Positions 40,993-53,067 of a stretch of 64,000 bases of DNA are shown one piece after another. The DNA lies in NCBI GenBank assembly GCA_030704615.1, contig CM060732.1:33709053-33773052 (forward strand), written 5' to 3'. Numbering within the stretch: position 1 is the first letter of the stretch; every line of letters begins with the position of its first letter. The notes beneath the pieces were generated by a model. That model made no database searches and had not been told where the DNA came from. It worked only from the letters and a program-made list of their open reading frames with translations. This DNA is from Takakia lepidozioides (taxonomy: Eukaryota > Streptophyta > Takakiopsida > Takakiales > Takakiaceae). The position numbers and the translations under genes are program-made.

Positions 40993-43819
40993 TGTTGGAG
41001 CTGGAGTCCCCCTGGAGCCTTTGCATATTTTTGATTTGCATTTCTTGAAAGAGGGGGTCCGAATTGCCATGCAAGCAACTCTAGATCCTGGTGGGGTGCG
41101 TTCTATATGCCACTCACTATCAATGCAATCAGATTCCTGCACCATGGCCACCACATTCCTGCTGCTGTGCTTGCATATTCTGCACCTGCTCCACAGGAGG
41201 AGGACCCACCTGGGAGGGGCCGGCACACGACTTAGTCTGCACTGGAGACACCTTTGGCACAGAGAAATTGACCCTGTCTGGGCGATGGGAATCTCCATCT
41301 GACCCTGGAAGAGTGTTCAATTTCCTTTTGCATGATCCAAATCTTTCCTCGCCTTCCAAATGAGGGAGCCTGGATTGCAAAGGGGAGCCTTCAGTGCACC
41401 TGTTCAGAGCTCTGGCCATCTTGGATGGGTCTCCGGACCTACTCGCAGCCCTTAGCATCAACAAAGTCGTACCGGGGCCCTTGCCTCCACCCCGTCCCAT
41501 CAAAAAATTGCGGTACCTGGTTTGTTGTGTAAGTGCCCGCACCATGTCATCAGCAGTGGCCGCATACAAGTCACGACCTGCTTTGGTAGATTGCTGCATC
41601 CAGGCGTTATGAACAGTCTCCGCCAAATTACAGGATGGCATGTCGGCCAAGTCCTCCAAGGACATGTCCTGCAGGAGGCATTGCATGGAAATGTGAGGAA
41701 GGAAAGGAAATGGAAGAGGTTCTGCAAGCGACAATCCAAGAACCCCAAATGAAGAGGCACGATGCAAAATTTCTGATTTTGGGATTCAAGAGGCTTACCG
41801 TCGTCATGAAAGCTCCCCACTGTCTGTATCTGAAGTGCCAGAAAACCAACCAGTCCTCCAACTCCTTCAGGTGGATACCAGTAGCAGCACCAGAGGAGAA
41901 CCACCAAGCCCGGATTGCTTGGTAAGTGCTCTCAGCTTCTCCATTGAGTTGGCATTTTTGTACTTGAGACAGAGCCTTTTGTGCTCCAACTGAAGGTCAG
42001 GGCGAATGCAGCGCTTTGTATGACGTGCCAGAGATTGACTCCAATGGAAGAGGCATGTGCGCTCCCTATTTTCCATTGGGACCTTAGGATCCCCCGAACC
42101 AAACACGCGCCGCACTGCATTGAAATTTGCCTGTGCACTATCAGCCATGAAGCCCACAAAATTTGTGTTCTGTATTCCATTGCGCTGCATGACGGCCAGG
42201 AACGAATTCCACATGAGCATCTGGGATTCAGTGTCCTCCGACTGCATATCACAAATTGCTATTGAGAGCACACGCTGGTACGCTGGATCATACACATGGC
42301 ACGCCATGGTTGTCCAACCCTTCACCCGTTTGCAGTGATCAAACATCAACCAACATTTAGCCAAATCTCCTCCAGGTTGCATTCGGCGGACAATGCTCAC
42401 ACCACTGCCTTCGCCCACTGCAGACATCTTGAACAAATACACCTTGGACGAGCCTTGGCCGGGGAAGATACTGTTTTGAATGAATTCATAGTGACTTCTC
42501 TGTTTGAGGTCCATAATGTCGTCCATGAATCCAGCAGTGCCTGTGCCGACTCTGAGTGCATTCACCTGGTTTCAAATATTGGGAGAGCTCAACACGGAGA
42601 AATGGTCCATCACTGCATCAAGCGAATCTGCATCCAGCATTGGTTGTGTCGAATCCCCTTCACCCAATATGTGTTTTTCCAGGAAAGCCTTGCTAGCTGC
42701 AAGTGCTATAGCAGAAGGTGTTGCACAAGGGGCATTGTGGAACTCCTGCTTCAGCAGATTTCTAGCGATGTCCACGCTATCCCTGCAACTTCCTTTGGAC
42801 ACATGATGCTCGTGTGCACCCATATGAATGCAGGCACGAGTCATTGTCTTGCATCGGTGTGCCACCTGGTACATACGAGCGTGGCACACAGAAACACAAG
42901 ACGGGGAAAGTTTGCAGAACCTGCACACAAAAGTATTGGTCTTGGGAGGGGCAAGTCCTGGGGTGAAAGGATTCAAGGGCACACCTTCCCACTCACTTTC
43001 GTTTGGTTGAGCGCTGTTTCTCAGGCGAGGGCAAGATATATTCAGGCACTTGCAATGCCCAACGCAAACCGACCTTCGAAATTTCAATCCAATGTTGTTG
43101 TGGATGTTTGACGTTTTTGTCCTGCACCAAGGGTGTCCGTCATGTTTCTTGTCCATGCCCTGCAGAAGCCCAACCAGTCCATTGGAAGACGTGGGAGGGT
43201 TGAGCTCAAACAAGATGTCCCCATCAAACTCTGCTGGCATGTATTGAACCCGCTGCACACGAAGGGACTCCCAATCAACAAAACGCAGCTCGCTCTTGCA
43301 CCCAGGCACTATTGCGAGGGCTTTCAATTTTGGAATGACACTCGTTATCTCTTGCAATTCGGATTCATCCAAGAATGGAGTCTGCACTGGCGGAGGAATC
43401 TCATAAACATCCTCCGAGGATGAGTCTGAAAGAGTCACGAATGTAGTGGATGTGCTCACCTCTTGTTTCACATGAACTGTGCCATTTTGCTGCACGACCG
43501 ATGCTGCAGTTCCAGGGGTAATGACTGATCCTGCTGATTGTCTTCTCTCTTTTCCAAGGACACGGTATGTGCCTAGAAGGACTCTCCACTTCCTTCCACA
43601 CTCGCCAACCAATGGTTTCTCCAAATGTCCAGAATCCAAATTCCCATCCTCGTCATACACCTCTTTTTGAACAAGTAGAGAACCCAATTCCAGTGGGAAT
43701 ACTGTAACCAGCTCATCCTCATGACCAACTGCAAACCCATTGTCGTCTGCAGTGGCAGTCAGTGGAAGACTACCTGCATTGGAATGAAATCGGGCTAGTC
43801 TATCTCTCTCCCTAGACAT
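40984..43819 (-). pseudogene. MULE transposase D, N-terminal and central part
   Basis: Exon 1 is 43819-41799. Exon 2 runs from 41668 to the element B insertion at 40,984 and resumes at 30,737. It is a diverged paralogue of transposase B with the same layout: acidic linker (TLSDSSSEDVYEIPPP), zinc region (HDGHPWCRTKTSN, CRFCK, ACIHMGAHEHHVS) and DDE core (FVGFMADSAQANFNAVR, ERTCLFHWSQSL). Lesions: TGA at 42574-42572 where B has Arg, and a frameshift near 41,930 before the last part of exon 1. The gypsy-2 LTR begins at 43,821, one base beyond the start codon, so the promoter and any divergent ParB-like partner are gone. Confidence 0.87.
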
Positions 43820-43820
43820 G

Positions 43821-44715
43821 TGTTAGAGGACTGTCTGGGACTTAGACACTTATACGGGATCTGTGGGGTATCCTTAATTTTTGCACAGACTGAGACCAAC
43901 AGGAGCCTTAGGGGTGACAGCAGCGCACTTTAGAGGGGGGTTACACAGCCCGTCACAGCCACACAGCCAGTCACAGCCCGACACAGCCCAACACAGTCGC
44001 ACAGCCAGTCACAGCCCGTCACAGTTTCACACAGCCAGTCATAGCTTGACACAGCTGTCACGACCATAAGGAACGGATAGCAGGACAGGGAACGACTGTG
44101 AGGAACAACACCTGTGAATGGAACATGTTAGTTCACGGACGACGGTTAGTAAGGGAAACGGTTAGAACAACGGGTAGGAAGATAAAGCAAGGACTGAAAA
44201 AAGATCGATGGGGAAGATCACTTCTGGTGGGGGGACTTCTGGCATCAGGGCTTGGAAATAGAGGGGAGAGCACATCTCTGAGTGGAAAGATGAAGAGCAC
44301 GGAGTAGGAGAAGTGACGATCTGTTGTTACTTGATGAATGCAAGCTATAGAATTGTAATGTAGAGTAGATTAGAGACACCATGGCTTCAGCCTGATACTT
44401 GATAGATATTAATCTGATACATACTTCATACTCACACTGTGTAGAGAGATCTGAGTGAAGCTGTGGAATGAATGGATGAGTTGATGGAATCCGATAAATT
44501 GATGAAGCAAACTGATACTTAACTATCAATAGTAAGGTAGCTAGCTAACATGAATGCGGAAAGGAAAACAAATAGGAAACACCCCCATGATACACTAGCT
44601 GTAGGTCATGACTGATTGTTCTGAGCGGGCTGAGTACTTAGAGATTTCCAACTCTTCTATCTTGGAATTTCCGCCTCGGATAGCGAAGGGATGGGTGAGT
44701 AAAAGCCGCGCGACA
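43821..44715 (+). repeat. 5' LTR of gypsy-2 (895 bp) with internal minisatellite
   Basis: It starts TGTTAGAGGACTGT and ends CCGCGCGACA, and matches the LTR-like blocks at 60033-61076 (-) and 62069-63180 (+). A CACAGCC-based minisatellite lies at about 43,940-44,060. The PBS follows at 44718. Confidence 0.85.
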
Positions 44716-44717
44716 TT

Positions 44718-44735
44718 TGGCGACCATACTGGGGA
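44718..44735 (+). other. Candidate primer-binding site of gypsy-2
   Basis: TGGCGACCATACTGGGGA lies 2 nt after the LTR end. The same string, slightly diverged, follows the LTR of the minus copy at 60,032. The matching tRNA is not identified. The leader at 44,736-45,318 has ORF fragments (to 45,018) conserved in the other copy but of unknown role. Confidence 0.65.
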
Positions 44736-45318
44736 ACTGGGTCATGAACAACCAGATGTGACATGCATCTGGTGGGATCATGGTGGTTGGAAAATTAAAG
44801 AATTTGATGTGAATCAAATTCCTTGTGAAACTGAGAAGGAAAGATTGTCCAAACGATTCTTCCAAAGGTTTTTGGAATTGCCAGACGGTTGTAAGGAAAA
44901 CATTCTTAAGAGAGTGCATGATACTGACTCTGAGTGGGGTCTGGAGAAAGGAGTGATAAAGATTTATCAGGTGGCCTGTAGAGAAGAGCACGCTGGTTAC
45001 CAACATTGGTATATGTGATAGCATTGCTATCCATTAAGCGAGTAGAATTTGAAGGCTGGGAGGAAAGAAAAGTGAATGTTTATACTCATATGCATGAAGA
45101 GCTTGTACTGGTAAAGAATTGGATTCCAAGGGATATTTTGTGGATCAAACTCACACCAAGAACAGCTTTCCAGACTTGTTTGTCATATGGTTATATGGTA
45201 ACGGAGAGTATAGCCAAGGGTGCATTGAAGCTTGAAAGAAACCCAGGCATATACGAGAGATATTACAGAAGAGAGTTTTGGTTATTGCCACATTAAAAAG
45301 AAATGAAAGACATGGGAC

Positions 45319-46719
45319 ATGAGTGATGAAAGAGAAGCTAGACGCCAGAGATATTCAGCAAAAAGAGAAAGCTATTTGAAAGCTAATTATCCATATCTTT
45401 GGGAGAGAGGAATAGACATAGGGGAATCATCTGGACCTCTCACACCATTAAGATCAGAGAGTACATCACCCATACCAGAAGAACTAGAGTTGGATGCCAC
45501 TCCTTCTGTTTCTTTGCAAGAAAGATTAAGGGAATTGGTACGGGAAGAAGATCAATCACGAGGTGAAAGATCTGAGGTACATCCCTGGATAAAAGATTTG
45601 ACAGAAATCTTTGATAAGAGTTGGCATGGAACACCAAAAGCAGGAACTCCAGTTTCTGAAGCAGAAGGTGAAGGAGGAGGAGAGGATGTGGCAGAGCCAA
45701 CGGAGAGTTCAGACTCTCCAACACCATTGCAATTAAGTTACATGAGTGAAGAAGAAACCCAAGGACAGAACTTGGAGGATGAAAACAGAGAGAAGAAATT
45801 GGAAGAGGAAGAGTATGAAGAAGTAGACCCAACAGCTGAGGTTGAGACTACAACCAGGACATCCCAACCCGTTGGACCTGGATCAAGTGGAGCACTTGGA
45901 TCACAGGCCAACGAAGGTGTCGGCTCAGGGGGATCAGGCGGGCTGCCTGGATCTGGCTCTGGGGGGACAGAGAGTGTGGGAAGTAGTGCAACTGGAGCTG
46001 GGAATACTGTGAATATCGTGGGGCCAGTAGCAGGGAGTGCTCAGGGGCCACCACTTGGTGGAAGATCCACCACAAAAACAACAGGTCCAGAAGGACCAGC
46101 ACCAGCAAGGGTGCCAGCACCTGTCAGTGGGCAGAAGGTAGGGCCACAAATGGCGTTACAACCAACATGGGCAAAACCACCTTTTCCAATATATTCAGGA
46201 AAAGGGGATCCCGATGTACACATTAGCCAATTTGAGCACATGTGTATAGTGAACAATGAGAATGGCGATGATGCCAAGATGAGATTGTTTCCTTGTTCAC
46301 TTATCAAGAAAGCAACTGAATGGTATGCAAGATTCCCTGATAATCATTTCCTAACCTGGAATGGCTTGAATACAGCATTCCGAAATAGGTTCAGGACAAG
46401 TAAAACTGAGGATGAAGTGTATGGAAGTTTACAACAGTTAAAGCAAAAGAAGCATGAAACTGTTGAGGAGTATATGGAAAAGATGGAATTGATGATGAAA
46501 AAGCTGGCTGCAGTACCAGCACTAGATTTACAGAAGACTTGGTTTGTGAGTGGACTAAGACCAGAGTTGCAAAAGAAAGTGGATATGTTACCCCATAATA
46601 CAGTGGGGAGACATTTGAAACTGCAAACAGAATTGAGCAATTGGGAATGCTCAGGAGAGAGAAAAGGGATGATGAGGACTCTGAGGATGAGTCAGATGAA
46701 GAAGAAGAGCAAGAACTGA
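45319..46719 (+). CDS. gypsy-2 Gag
   Basis: The 466-residue ORF starts MSDEREARRQRYSAKRES. It has a long acidic, Gly/Ser-rich N-terminal half, then a retrotransposon gag core (FPIYSGKGDPDVHISQFEHM, ATEWYARFPDNHFLTWNGL, VEEYMEKMELMMKKLAAV). Gag forms the cytoplasmic particle. The frame closes in an Arg/Lys-rich tail; the nucleocapsid continues in another frame just downstream, so either a frameshift mutation or programmed shifting separates them. Confidence 0.82.
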   Translation: MSDEREARRQRYSAKRESYLKANYPYLWERGIDIGESSGPLTPLRSESTSPIPEELELDATPSVSLQERLRELVREEDQSRGERSEVHPWIKDLTEIFDKSWHGTPKAGTPVSEAEGEGGGEDVAEPTESSDSPTPLQLSYMSEEETQGQNLEDENREKKLEEEEYEEVDPTAEVETTTRTSQPVGPGSSGALGSQANEGVGSGGSGGLPGSGSGGTESVGSSATGAGNTVNIVGPVAGSAQGPPLGGRSTTKTTGPEGPAPARVPAPVSGQKVGPQMALQPTWAKPPFPIYSGKGDPDVHISQFEHMCIVNNENGDDAKMRLFPCSLIKKATEWYARFPDNHFLTWNGLNTAFRNRFRTSKTEDEVYGSLQQLKQKKHETVEEYMEKMELMMKKLAAVPALDLQKTWFVSGLRPELQKKVDMLPHNTVGRHLKLQTELSNWECSGERKGMMRTLRMSQMKKKSKN

Positions 46720-46771
46720 AAAGGAAGAGTAAGAGAAAGGAGAAGTTGAAGAGGATAACTATGAGAAAAGA

Positions 46772-47737
46772 TTGGAAGAAATCTTGAAGAAGTATGCCAC
46801 AGAGGCTGCAACACATTGGAGGAAGGGTGTATGGTGTGCAAAGTGCCAGAATGAAGGCCATACCACCACAGAATGCCACATGAAGGAGAAACACTGTACT
46901 ATCTGTAAAATGGATAACCATTCTACTGAGAATTGTTACTACAACAGAAGGACAGTTGCAAGAGAACCTAGGCAAGTAAGGGTGCATCAGGTGCAGCCCC
47001 AGCCAAGAAGAAACAATGATCAGGACCACTATGGTAGGTCTGGTGGTTATAACAATGGCATGGAAGGGAGAGGAAATTCAAGAGGGAATTACCAAGGAAA
47101 TTCCAGAGGCAACTATCAGGGTAATCCAAGGGGGAATTACCAGCCCGGGAATCAGGATTACAGAAATAATCCAAGAGTAGACCAAGGGCGAGGACCCAAT
47201 GGTGAAGAACTATGTTACTATTGTAATCAGCCAGGACATCGCAAGGCAGCCTGTTCATTCTGGATTAGACACCAGAATGAGATGAGAGCTCCTGTGAATG
47301 AGGGCCAAGTGGTGGCAGCTCACATGGTTAGGCCATGTGTTGTACCAGAAGTGAGTACAATGATAGTAACCAGAAGCAAAACCAAATTAATACCTCCAGT
47401 AGTTGAGGAAGATGATGATAATGAAGGTGGCAGTGATATGCCTGAAGATGAAGAGACTTGGAAAGATGAGAAGGAACTGCACAAGGAAGTGGCAGATACC
47501 ATAAGAGAAATGCAGAAGAACACTGATATTCCTGTGGCAGATTCCTCTGATTCTGATGGAGAAGAAGAAGTGAGTGAGGATGAAAGGAAGAAAGAAGATG
47601 CAGACATGCAAAGTAATGAAGAGACTTTGGCTGAAGTAATATGCCAGACCAAAGCAGAGATTACCATTGGACAGCTATTGGCTGTGGCACCTTATTGTAG
47701 GCACAGGCTGTATCAAGCAATCAATCGAATTGCCTAG
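46772..47737 (+). CDS. gypsy-2 nucleocapsid-like ORF with zinc knuckles
   Basis: The 321-residue ORF carries Cys/His clusters CAKCQNEGHTTTEC, CTICKMDNHSTENC and a standard CCHC knuckle CYYCNQPGHRKAAC. Between them is a stretch of GNSRGNYQG-type repeats (about 47,060-47,160). The C-terminal part is acidic. The knuckles are expected to bind element RNA. Its frame differs from gag. Confidence 0.8.
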   Translation: MEEILKKYATEAATHWRKGVWCAKCQNEGHTTTECHMKEKHCTICKMDNHSTENCYYNRRTVAREPRQVRVHQVQPQPRRNNDQDHYGRSGGYNNGMEGRGNSRGNYQGNSRGNYQGNPRGNYQPGNQDYRNNPRVDQGRGPNGEELCYYCNQPGHRKAACSFWIRHQNEMRAPVNEGQVVAAHMVRPCVVPEVSTMIVTRSKTKLIPPVVEEDDDNEGGSDMPEDEETWKDEKELHKEVADTIREMQKNTDIPVADSSDSDGEEEVSEDERKKEDADMQSNEETLAEVICQTKAEITIGQLLAVAPYCRHRLYQAINRIA

Positions 47738-47819
47738 GAGACAGGAAACACAGACCTGAACAGCAAGGTGACCAGTTATAATGTGAAGCCGGAAGGGCGA
47801 GAAACAGGACTTTGATGAT

Positions 47820-48446
47820 TCTATGCCAGTAATCCAATTGAGAATTGGAAGCACAGAACTAACTGATGTACTGATAGATGGAGGTTCTGGAGTAAATATC
47901 ATGACAGACCAATTAAGAAAGAAGCTTGGTCTAAGTAACATGAAACCAGCCCCATTTACAGTAACAATGGCAGATCAAAGAAGTGTATAGCCATTGGGAT
48001 TAATAAGAGGAGTTAAGATACAGATACAGAAGATGATCTTTATGATCATAGTAACTGTGTTGAAGATGGATGAAGTCATGGAGGCTTACTCCTTATTATT
48101 GGGACGTCCGTGGCTGAAACAGGCCAGGGTATTCCATGATTGGAATTCTCAGTTACTAACCGTGCATAATGGGATACACGAGATACAAATTACCACAAAG
48201 AAATCTAGTAGATTACCTGCTACGAGAAGACCTCGAGGGGTCAGAGAGTATGACTGGAGAGGAGGACTGGATGAGGAGCAAGACGCTACCTTGTTTGCAG
48301 CACACCCAGAGTGGGAGCAGGTTGCAGAGATGCGGCTGGAAAGCCTAAGTTGTTTAAGAGGTATCTGCTGTGGTGTAGTGACAGCAACACCAACTGAAGA
48401 GGAAATCAGCAGTTACCCATCACATTTCTATGAAGAAAGAGAATGA
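47820..48446 (+). pseudogene. gypsy-2 aspartic protease region (one internal stop)
   Basis: The frame carries VLIDGGSGVNIM, the protease active-site region in its DGGSG form, and downstream LLLGRPWLKQA, a typical flap/C-terminal motif. A TAG near 47,988 interrupts it between the two. The remaining ORF is 47,994-48,446. Confidence 0.75.
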
Positions 48447-48449
48447 GAA

Positions 48450-50806
48450 ATGGAAATCCTAGAGGAACCAGCCACTGTGAGCTTACAGGATGAAGTGGTG
48501 ACTGGTTGGACAATCACAGCTGATGAGCAGGTGATGGAAGTGAATGTGGGAACTAAAGAGGAACTGAGGATGGTGAAAGTAGGAGCTGATTTGGAGCCAG
48601 AATTCTTTGAAGAAGCTAAGAGCTTGTTCATCAAATACAGAGATGTATTTGCTTGGAACTATGAGGATCTAAAAGGGATACCACCTGAAGTCTGTCAGCA
48701 TAAGATTGAACTGGAACCAGGGTCAGTACCAATCAAGCAGGCGAGGTACAGAATGAATCCCAACTACGCACAAAAGGTTGGAGAAGAGATCAAGAAGTTG
48801 GCTGAGGCTAAGTTTATATACCCAATAGAGTATACAACTTGGTTGTCACCCATTGTTATAGATCCCAAGAAGAATGGTAAACTAAGAGTATGTGTGAACT
48901 ACAAGAAGCTGAATGCTTGTACGAAGAAAGATCCTTTCCCTTTGCCATTCACAGAAGCAGTATTGGACACTGTGGCAGGCCATGAGATGTACTCATTCAT
49001 GGATGGCTTCAGTGGTTATATTCAAGTGCAAGTGGCAGAAGAAGATCAAGGAAAGACAGCTTTCATCACAGATTGGGGTGCTTATGCATACAAAGTCATG
49101 CCCTTTGGACTTTGTAATGCACCAGCAACCTTTCAGAGAGTAATAAGTGAATCTTTTCATGAGTATCTGGATGATTTCATGCAGGTGTTCTTGGATGATT
49201 TCAGTGTATACAGCTCTAAGAATGAGCACTTGCATAAATTGGAGTTATGTCTGGCCAGATGCAGGATGAGAGGTCTGGGCCTGAATCCAGAGAAGTGTAC
49301 TTTCTGTGTGAACTCGGGGGTGCTTCTGGAACACATTGTGTGTAAGAAGGGACTTCTTGTGGATCCCCGGAAGACAGAGGCCATTAAAGCCTCTCCACCA
49401 CCAATGAATGTTAAGAGTTTAAGGAGATCCCTTGGGCAAACCAGTTATTACAGAAGATTTGTCAAAAGGTATGCACAAATAGCAGCACCATTGAGCAAGC
49501 TTCTGAAGAAAGATGCAGTGTTTGCCTGGACAGCTGAATGTCAACACGCGTTTGAGGAACTTACACTGTCAGTAACAACTACACCTGTGCTGATTAACCC
49601 TCACTGGCATGTAGTATTTCATGTTCACTGTGATGCATCAGGAGAAGCGTTGGGAGCGGTGTTAGCCCAGAATGTTACAGAAAATATAGATTCACCTGTG
49701 TACTATGCTAGCAGGTTGATGAACAGTGCTGAAAGTAACTATAGCACAACTGAAAGAGAAGCACTGGCAATGATTTATGCAGTCAAGAAATTCAGGCATT
49801 ACCTATTGGGAAGAAAGTTTATGTTTTATGTGGATCACCAGGCTCTGATATATCTGGTGAGCAAACCTTTGATAAGTGGAAGGATAGCGAGGTGGTTAAT
49901 AATCTTGCATGAGTTTGAGTTCGAAGTTGTTTACAAGCCTGGCCGTTTGCATCTTGTGGCAGATCATTTGTCACAGGCCGCCACAGGAATGGACGATCAG
50001 TTATCTGATGCGAGTTTATTTGTAATGGAGGTGCAAGGAAGTGCAGATGAATGGTTAGATTGGCAGTGGCCAATCAGATACTACCTTACTCATGGTCAAT
50101 GCCCACCTAGTTATGGTAAGGAGCAGAGGAAGAGAATCGCTATCAAAGCTTTACCTTATACTATGGTAGGAAGCAGAATGTATAAGCTAGGACCTGGTGG
50201 AGTACTAAAACGATGCTTGTACCACCATGAAGTAAATAAAGTTTTGGAGGAAGTTCATAAAGGAGTGGCTGGAGGTCATTTTGGAGAAGAGACTACCAGT
50301 AGAAAGATACTACTCGCATGTTACTGGTGGCCTACTTTATTCAAAGATGTACACAAGTATTGTCAAAGTTGTGATGAATGTCAGAGGCTAGTACCTTTGC
50401 AAAGATCTGGAAGGATGGCCTTGCATCCTCCAATGCCTACAGAACCATTTCAGAAATGGGGACTAGACTTTGTTGGACCAATTAACCCACCAGCCAAGAA
50501 TACACGGAACAGGTACATAATTACAGCCACGGATTATACTACGAAGTGGGTGGAAGCTAAAGCTTTGAGGGACAACACAGCCAACTCCACAGCAAGGTTC
50601 CTGTATGAGAACATACTTACACGATTTGGCTGTCCTTTAGAATTTATCAGTGATCAGGGAAGTCACTTCATTAATGAGACCATTGAATTATTGACTAAAG
50701 AATTCATGATTGTGCATAGGAAGAGTACAACATATTACCCACAGGGTAATGGACAGGCAGAGGCTACCAACAAAATACTATGTACTATCTTGGCTAAGAT
50801 AGTTTG
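48450..50806 (+). pseudogene. gypsy-2 pol: RT, RNase H and partial integrase
   Basis: A long open frame. RT has WLSPIVIDPKKNGKLRVCVN, PFGLCNAPATFQR and catalytic FLDD (49,190). RNase H starts VHCDASGEALGAVLAQ (49,625). Integrase has the HHCC finger (HKGVAGGHFGEE, CQSCDEC) and catalytic D in WGLDFVGP and ISDQGSHF. The third acidic residue region (GNGQAEATN) is present, but the ORF then runs into unrelated DNA at about 50,806, so the C-terminal integrase is lost. Confidence 0.87.
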
Positions 50807-51116
50807 TGGATGGTGTGGGCAGCGACTGATTCGGAAAGGGAATGGGCATTCCCACAGCTCGGTATAGGATGGTGTCTGATGGGGGTTCGTGCCATTCGAT
50901 TCCGCAACCTCCGTCGTTACCTAGCACGACAATGGTCTCGTCAACCTGTCCAGGAACATCCTTCCTTTCTTCTTCCAAATAAACTGTGCCCGGTTTGAGC
51001 TTGAATTTAGAACAAAGGTAAGTTTCGGTCACTCTGCAAAGTCCTCCCTCGTTTGGGATCCAGGCTCTCCCAAGTTGCGGAGGACAGCAAACTATAGCGT
51101 AGGAATTCGGAGCCAT
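50806..51116 (-). pseudogene. MULE transposase C, N-terminal stub
   Basis: From the ATG at 51116 the frame reads MAPNSYAIVCCPP, then LKPGTVYLEEERKDVPGQ and PPSDTILYRAVG, matching the first 115 residues of transposases A and A'. It ends at the gypsy-2 junction. The 51,117-51,555 stretch is its upstream region, where I see no gene. Confidence 0.8.
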
Positions 51117-51554
51117 CGAACACCGCACGAAGTTGGCAAGTGCGAGGTTCAGTATAGCGACAGACGAAGGCTCACAGGCACCATGCGGAGTCCATCGACG
51201 ATTGGAAGTCGCACATTGAAGTGGAAAGTATAGTTTCAAGCTACATGCATGAAGGTGGGACGTGTGATTCCATAGCCAGTAAGTTAGACAATGATGGCCC
51301 AATCTGCGACGAAATAATATCTCCTGATAGTTTCTCCTGAGGGTGGATCCAGCAGTATTCTCGGTACAGACAGGAGCATTCGCACTGACAAGTGCCAGGA
51401 CTGTTAATTAAAACGGTCAGACAACCTAGTTGTGCTCATCAAGACTGGCCGCAATTCTGTTGTTTCGGAACAATGCAACCCATTCAGGTTCAGCATGCGA
51501 AAATGAGGTTTCAGATTTCTGTCTGGAGTGATTCTTTCGATTGCTGTTGCACGC

Positions 51555-52760
51555 AAATACGGCGCCGTATTTCCGTATTGCATCTTGGTCATGCACCAGA
51601 GCGACGGAAATGCGGCACCGAGTTTCCGTCCGGGGGAAACCTTTACACTCTCCAGAACGGAAATGCGGTAACGCATTTCCATCCAGCAAGCATGGTATGT
51701 GAAGGTGGAACGGAAATGCGGTACCGCATTTCCGTTCTGATTGAGAATCATGAACAAAGGGAACAGAAATGCGGCACCGCATTTCCGCCCGGGCGAGACC
51801 TTCATACTCTCCAGAACGGAAATGCGGTAACGCATTTCCATCCAGCAAGCACGGTATGTGAAGGTGGAACGGAAATGCGGTACCGCATTTCCGTTCTGAT
51901 TGAGAATTATGAACAACGGGAACAGAAATGCGGCACCGCATTTCCGTCCGAGTGGCACTTTTCGACATTCCAGAACGGAAATGCGGCGCCGCATTTCCGT
52001 TTTGTATCTGATGCATGGAGCCCAGTGCAATTCCGATCGCTTGAGACAGCGCAATTCCGACCGCTTCAGACATTCATACTATCCAAAATGGAAATGCGGT
52101 ACCACATTTCCGTTCTGACTGTAAATCGTGAACCATCGAAACTGAAATGTGGCAGCGCATTTCCATCCGAGTCGCACCTCCCTCACAAGCTAGAACGGAA
52201 ATGCGGCACCGCATTTCCGCCCGGGTGAGACCTTCATACTCTCCAGAACGGAAATGCGGTACCGCATTCCGTTCTGATATGTGGGACGGAAATGCGGGGC
52301 CGCATTTCCATCCATGTGAGACCTTCAAACTTTCCAGACCGGAAATGCGGCACGGCATTTCCGTTCAGCTGAGACCTCTATACTTTTCCGAACGGAAATG
52401 TGGCACGATATTTCCGTTCATCAACTAAGGTATGTGAAGGGGGAACGGAAATGCGGTACCGCATTTCCTTTTAGATTGAAAATTATGAACCACGGGAACT
52501 GAAATGTTGTGCCGCATTTCCGTCCGGATCGCACTTTTCGACATTCCTGAACGGAAATGCGGCGCCGCATTTCCCTTTTGTATCTCATACATGGAGCTAT
52601 GGGACGGAAATGCGGCACCGTATTTCCGTTCAACAACTAAGGTATGTGAAGGTGGAACGGAAATGCGGTGCCGCATTTTCTTCCAACAAGCACGGATGTG
52701 TAGCTTCGTGATGGTACTTAACGGAAATGCGGCGCCGCATTCGCATTTTCACACCAACTC
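51555..52760. repeat. Palindrome array of element C (about 21 units, 53-bp period)
   Basis: Units of AAATGCGGCGCCGCATTT type (centre GGCGCC, GGCACC, GGTACC or GGTAAC). The first nine centres start at 51561, 51614, 51667, 51720, 51773, 51826, 51879, 51932 and 51985, exactly 53 bp apart. A longer gap follows, then mostly 52-54 bp steps to 52731. The array separates the divergent transposase C and ParB-like C genes, as in element A. Confidence 0.94.
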
Positions 52761-53067
52761 CAAATTTGAACACGTGGAGCATCGGAATTGCGGCACATGT
52801 CTGCACTCTATCTGACTGAAGTAGCATGAGGCGGCGCGGCCTGACCGTTGGATAATGATGTTTGTTTTTCGGACGGCAGGCGTATCCTGAACGATTCGAA
52901 TTTCGTAATGACGCAAAGTCCACGAGGAGACACTTTCCTCCAACCCTTTCGAACCCAAGTGCTGCATCACCGCCGTTTCATCTGCTTTTGTCGTGTCTCC
53001 TCAGTCACCCCTCTCGCGCCCTTTCCATCTGCACTCTTCGCCCCTTTTCCCTGTTTCTGTTCTTCTT

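Larger units (their letters stand above)
43821..50806 (+). mobile_element. Ty3/gypsy retrotransposon gypsy-2, truncated in integrase
   Basis: The order is LTR, PBS, leader, gag, nucleocapsid-like ORF, protease, RT-RNase H, integrase. The element ends inside integrase at about 50,806, where minus-strand transposase C begins; no 3' LTR follows. The protease sequence GGSGVNIM and absence of a chromodomain distinguish it from gypsy-1. It is probably in the non-chromovirus Tat/Athila-like group, by motif only. Confidence 0.83.

Noticed and set aside
51392-52228. ORFs of about 278 and 216 residues in the element C array
   Set aside because: Same reason: repeated peptides from palindromic units, open on both strands.
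51555-52760. CRISPR-like array (regular palindromic repeats with unique-looking spacers)
   Set aside because: Eukaryotic context, near-perfect palindromes with diverged but related spacers, no cas genes, and location inside a transposon.
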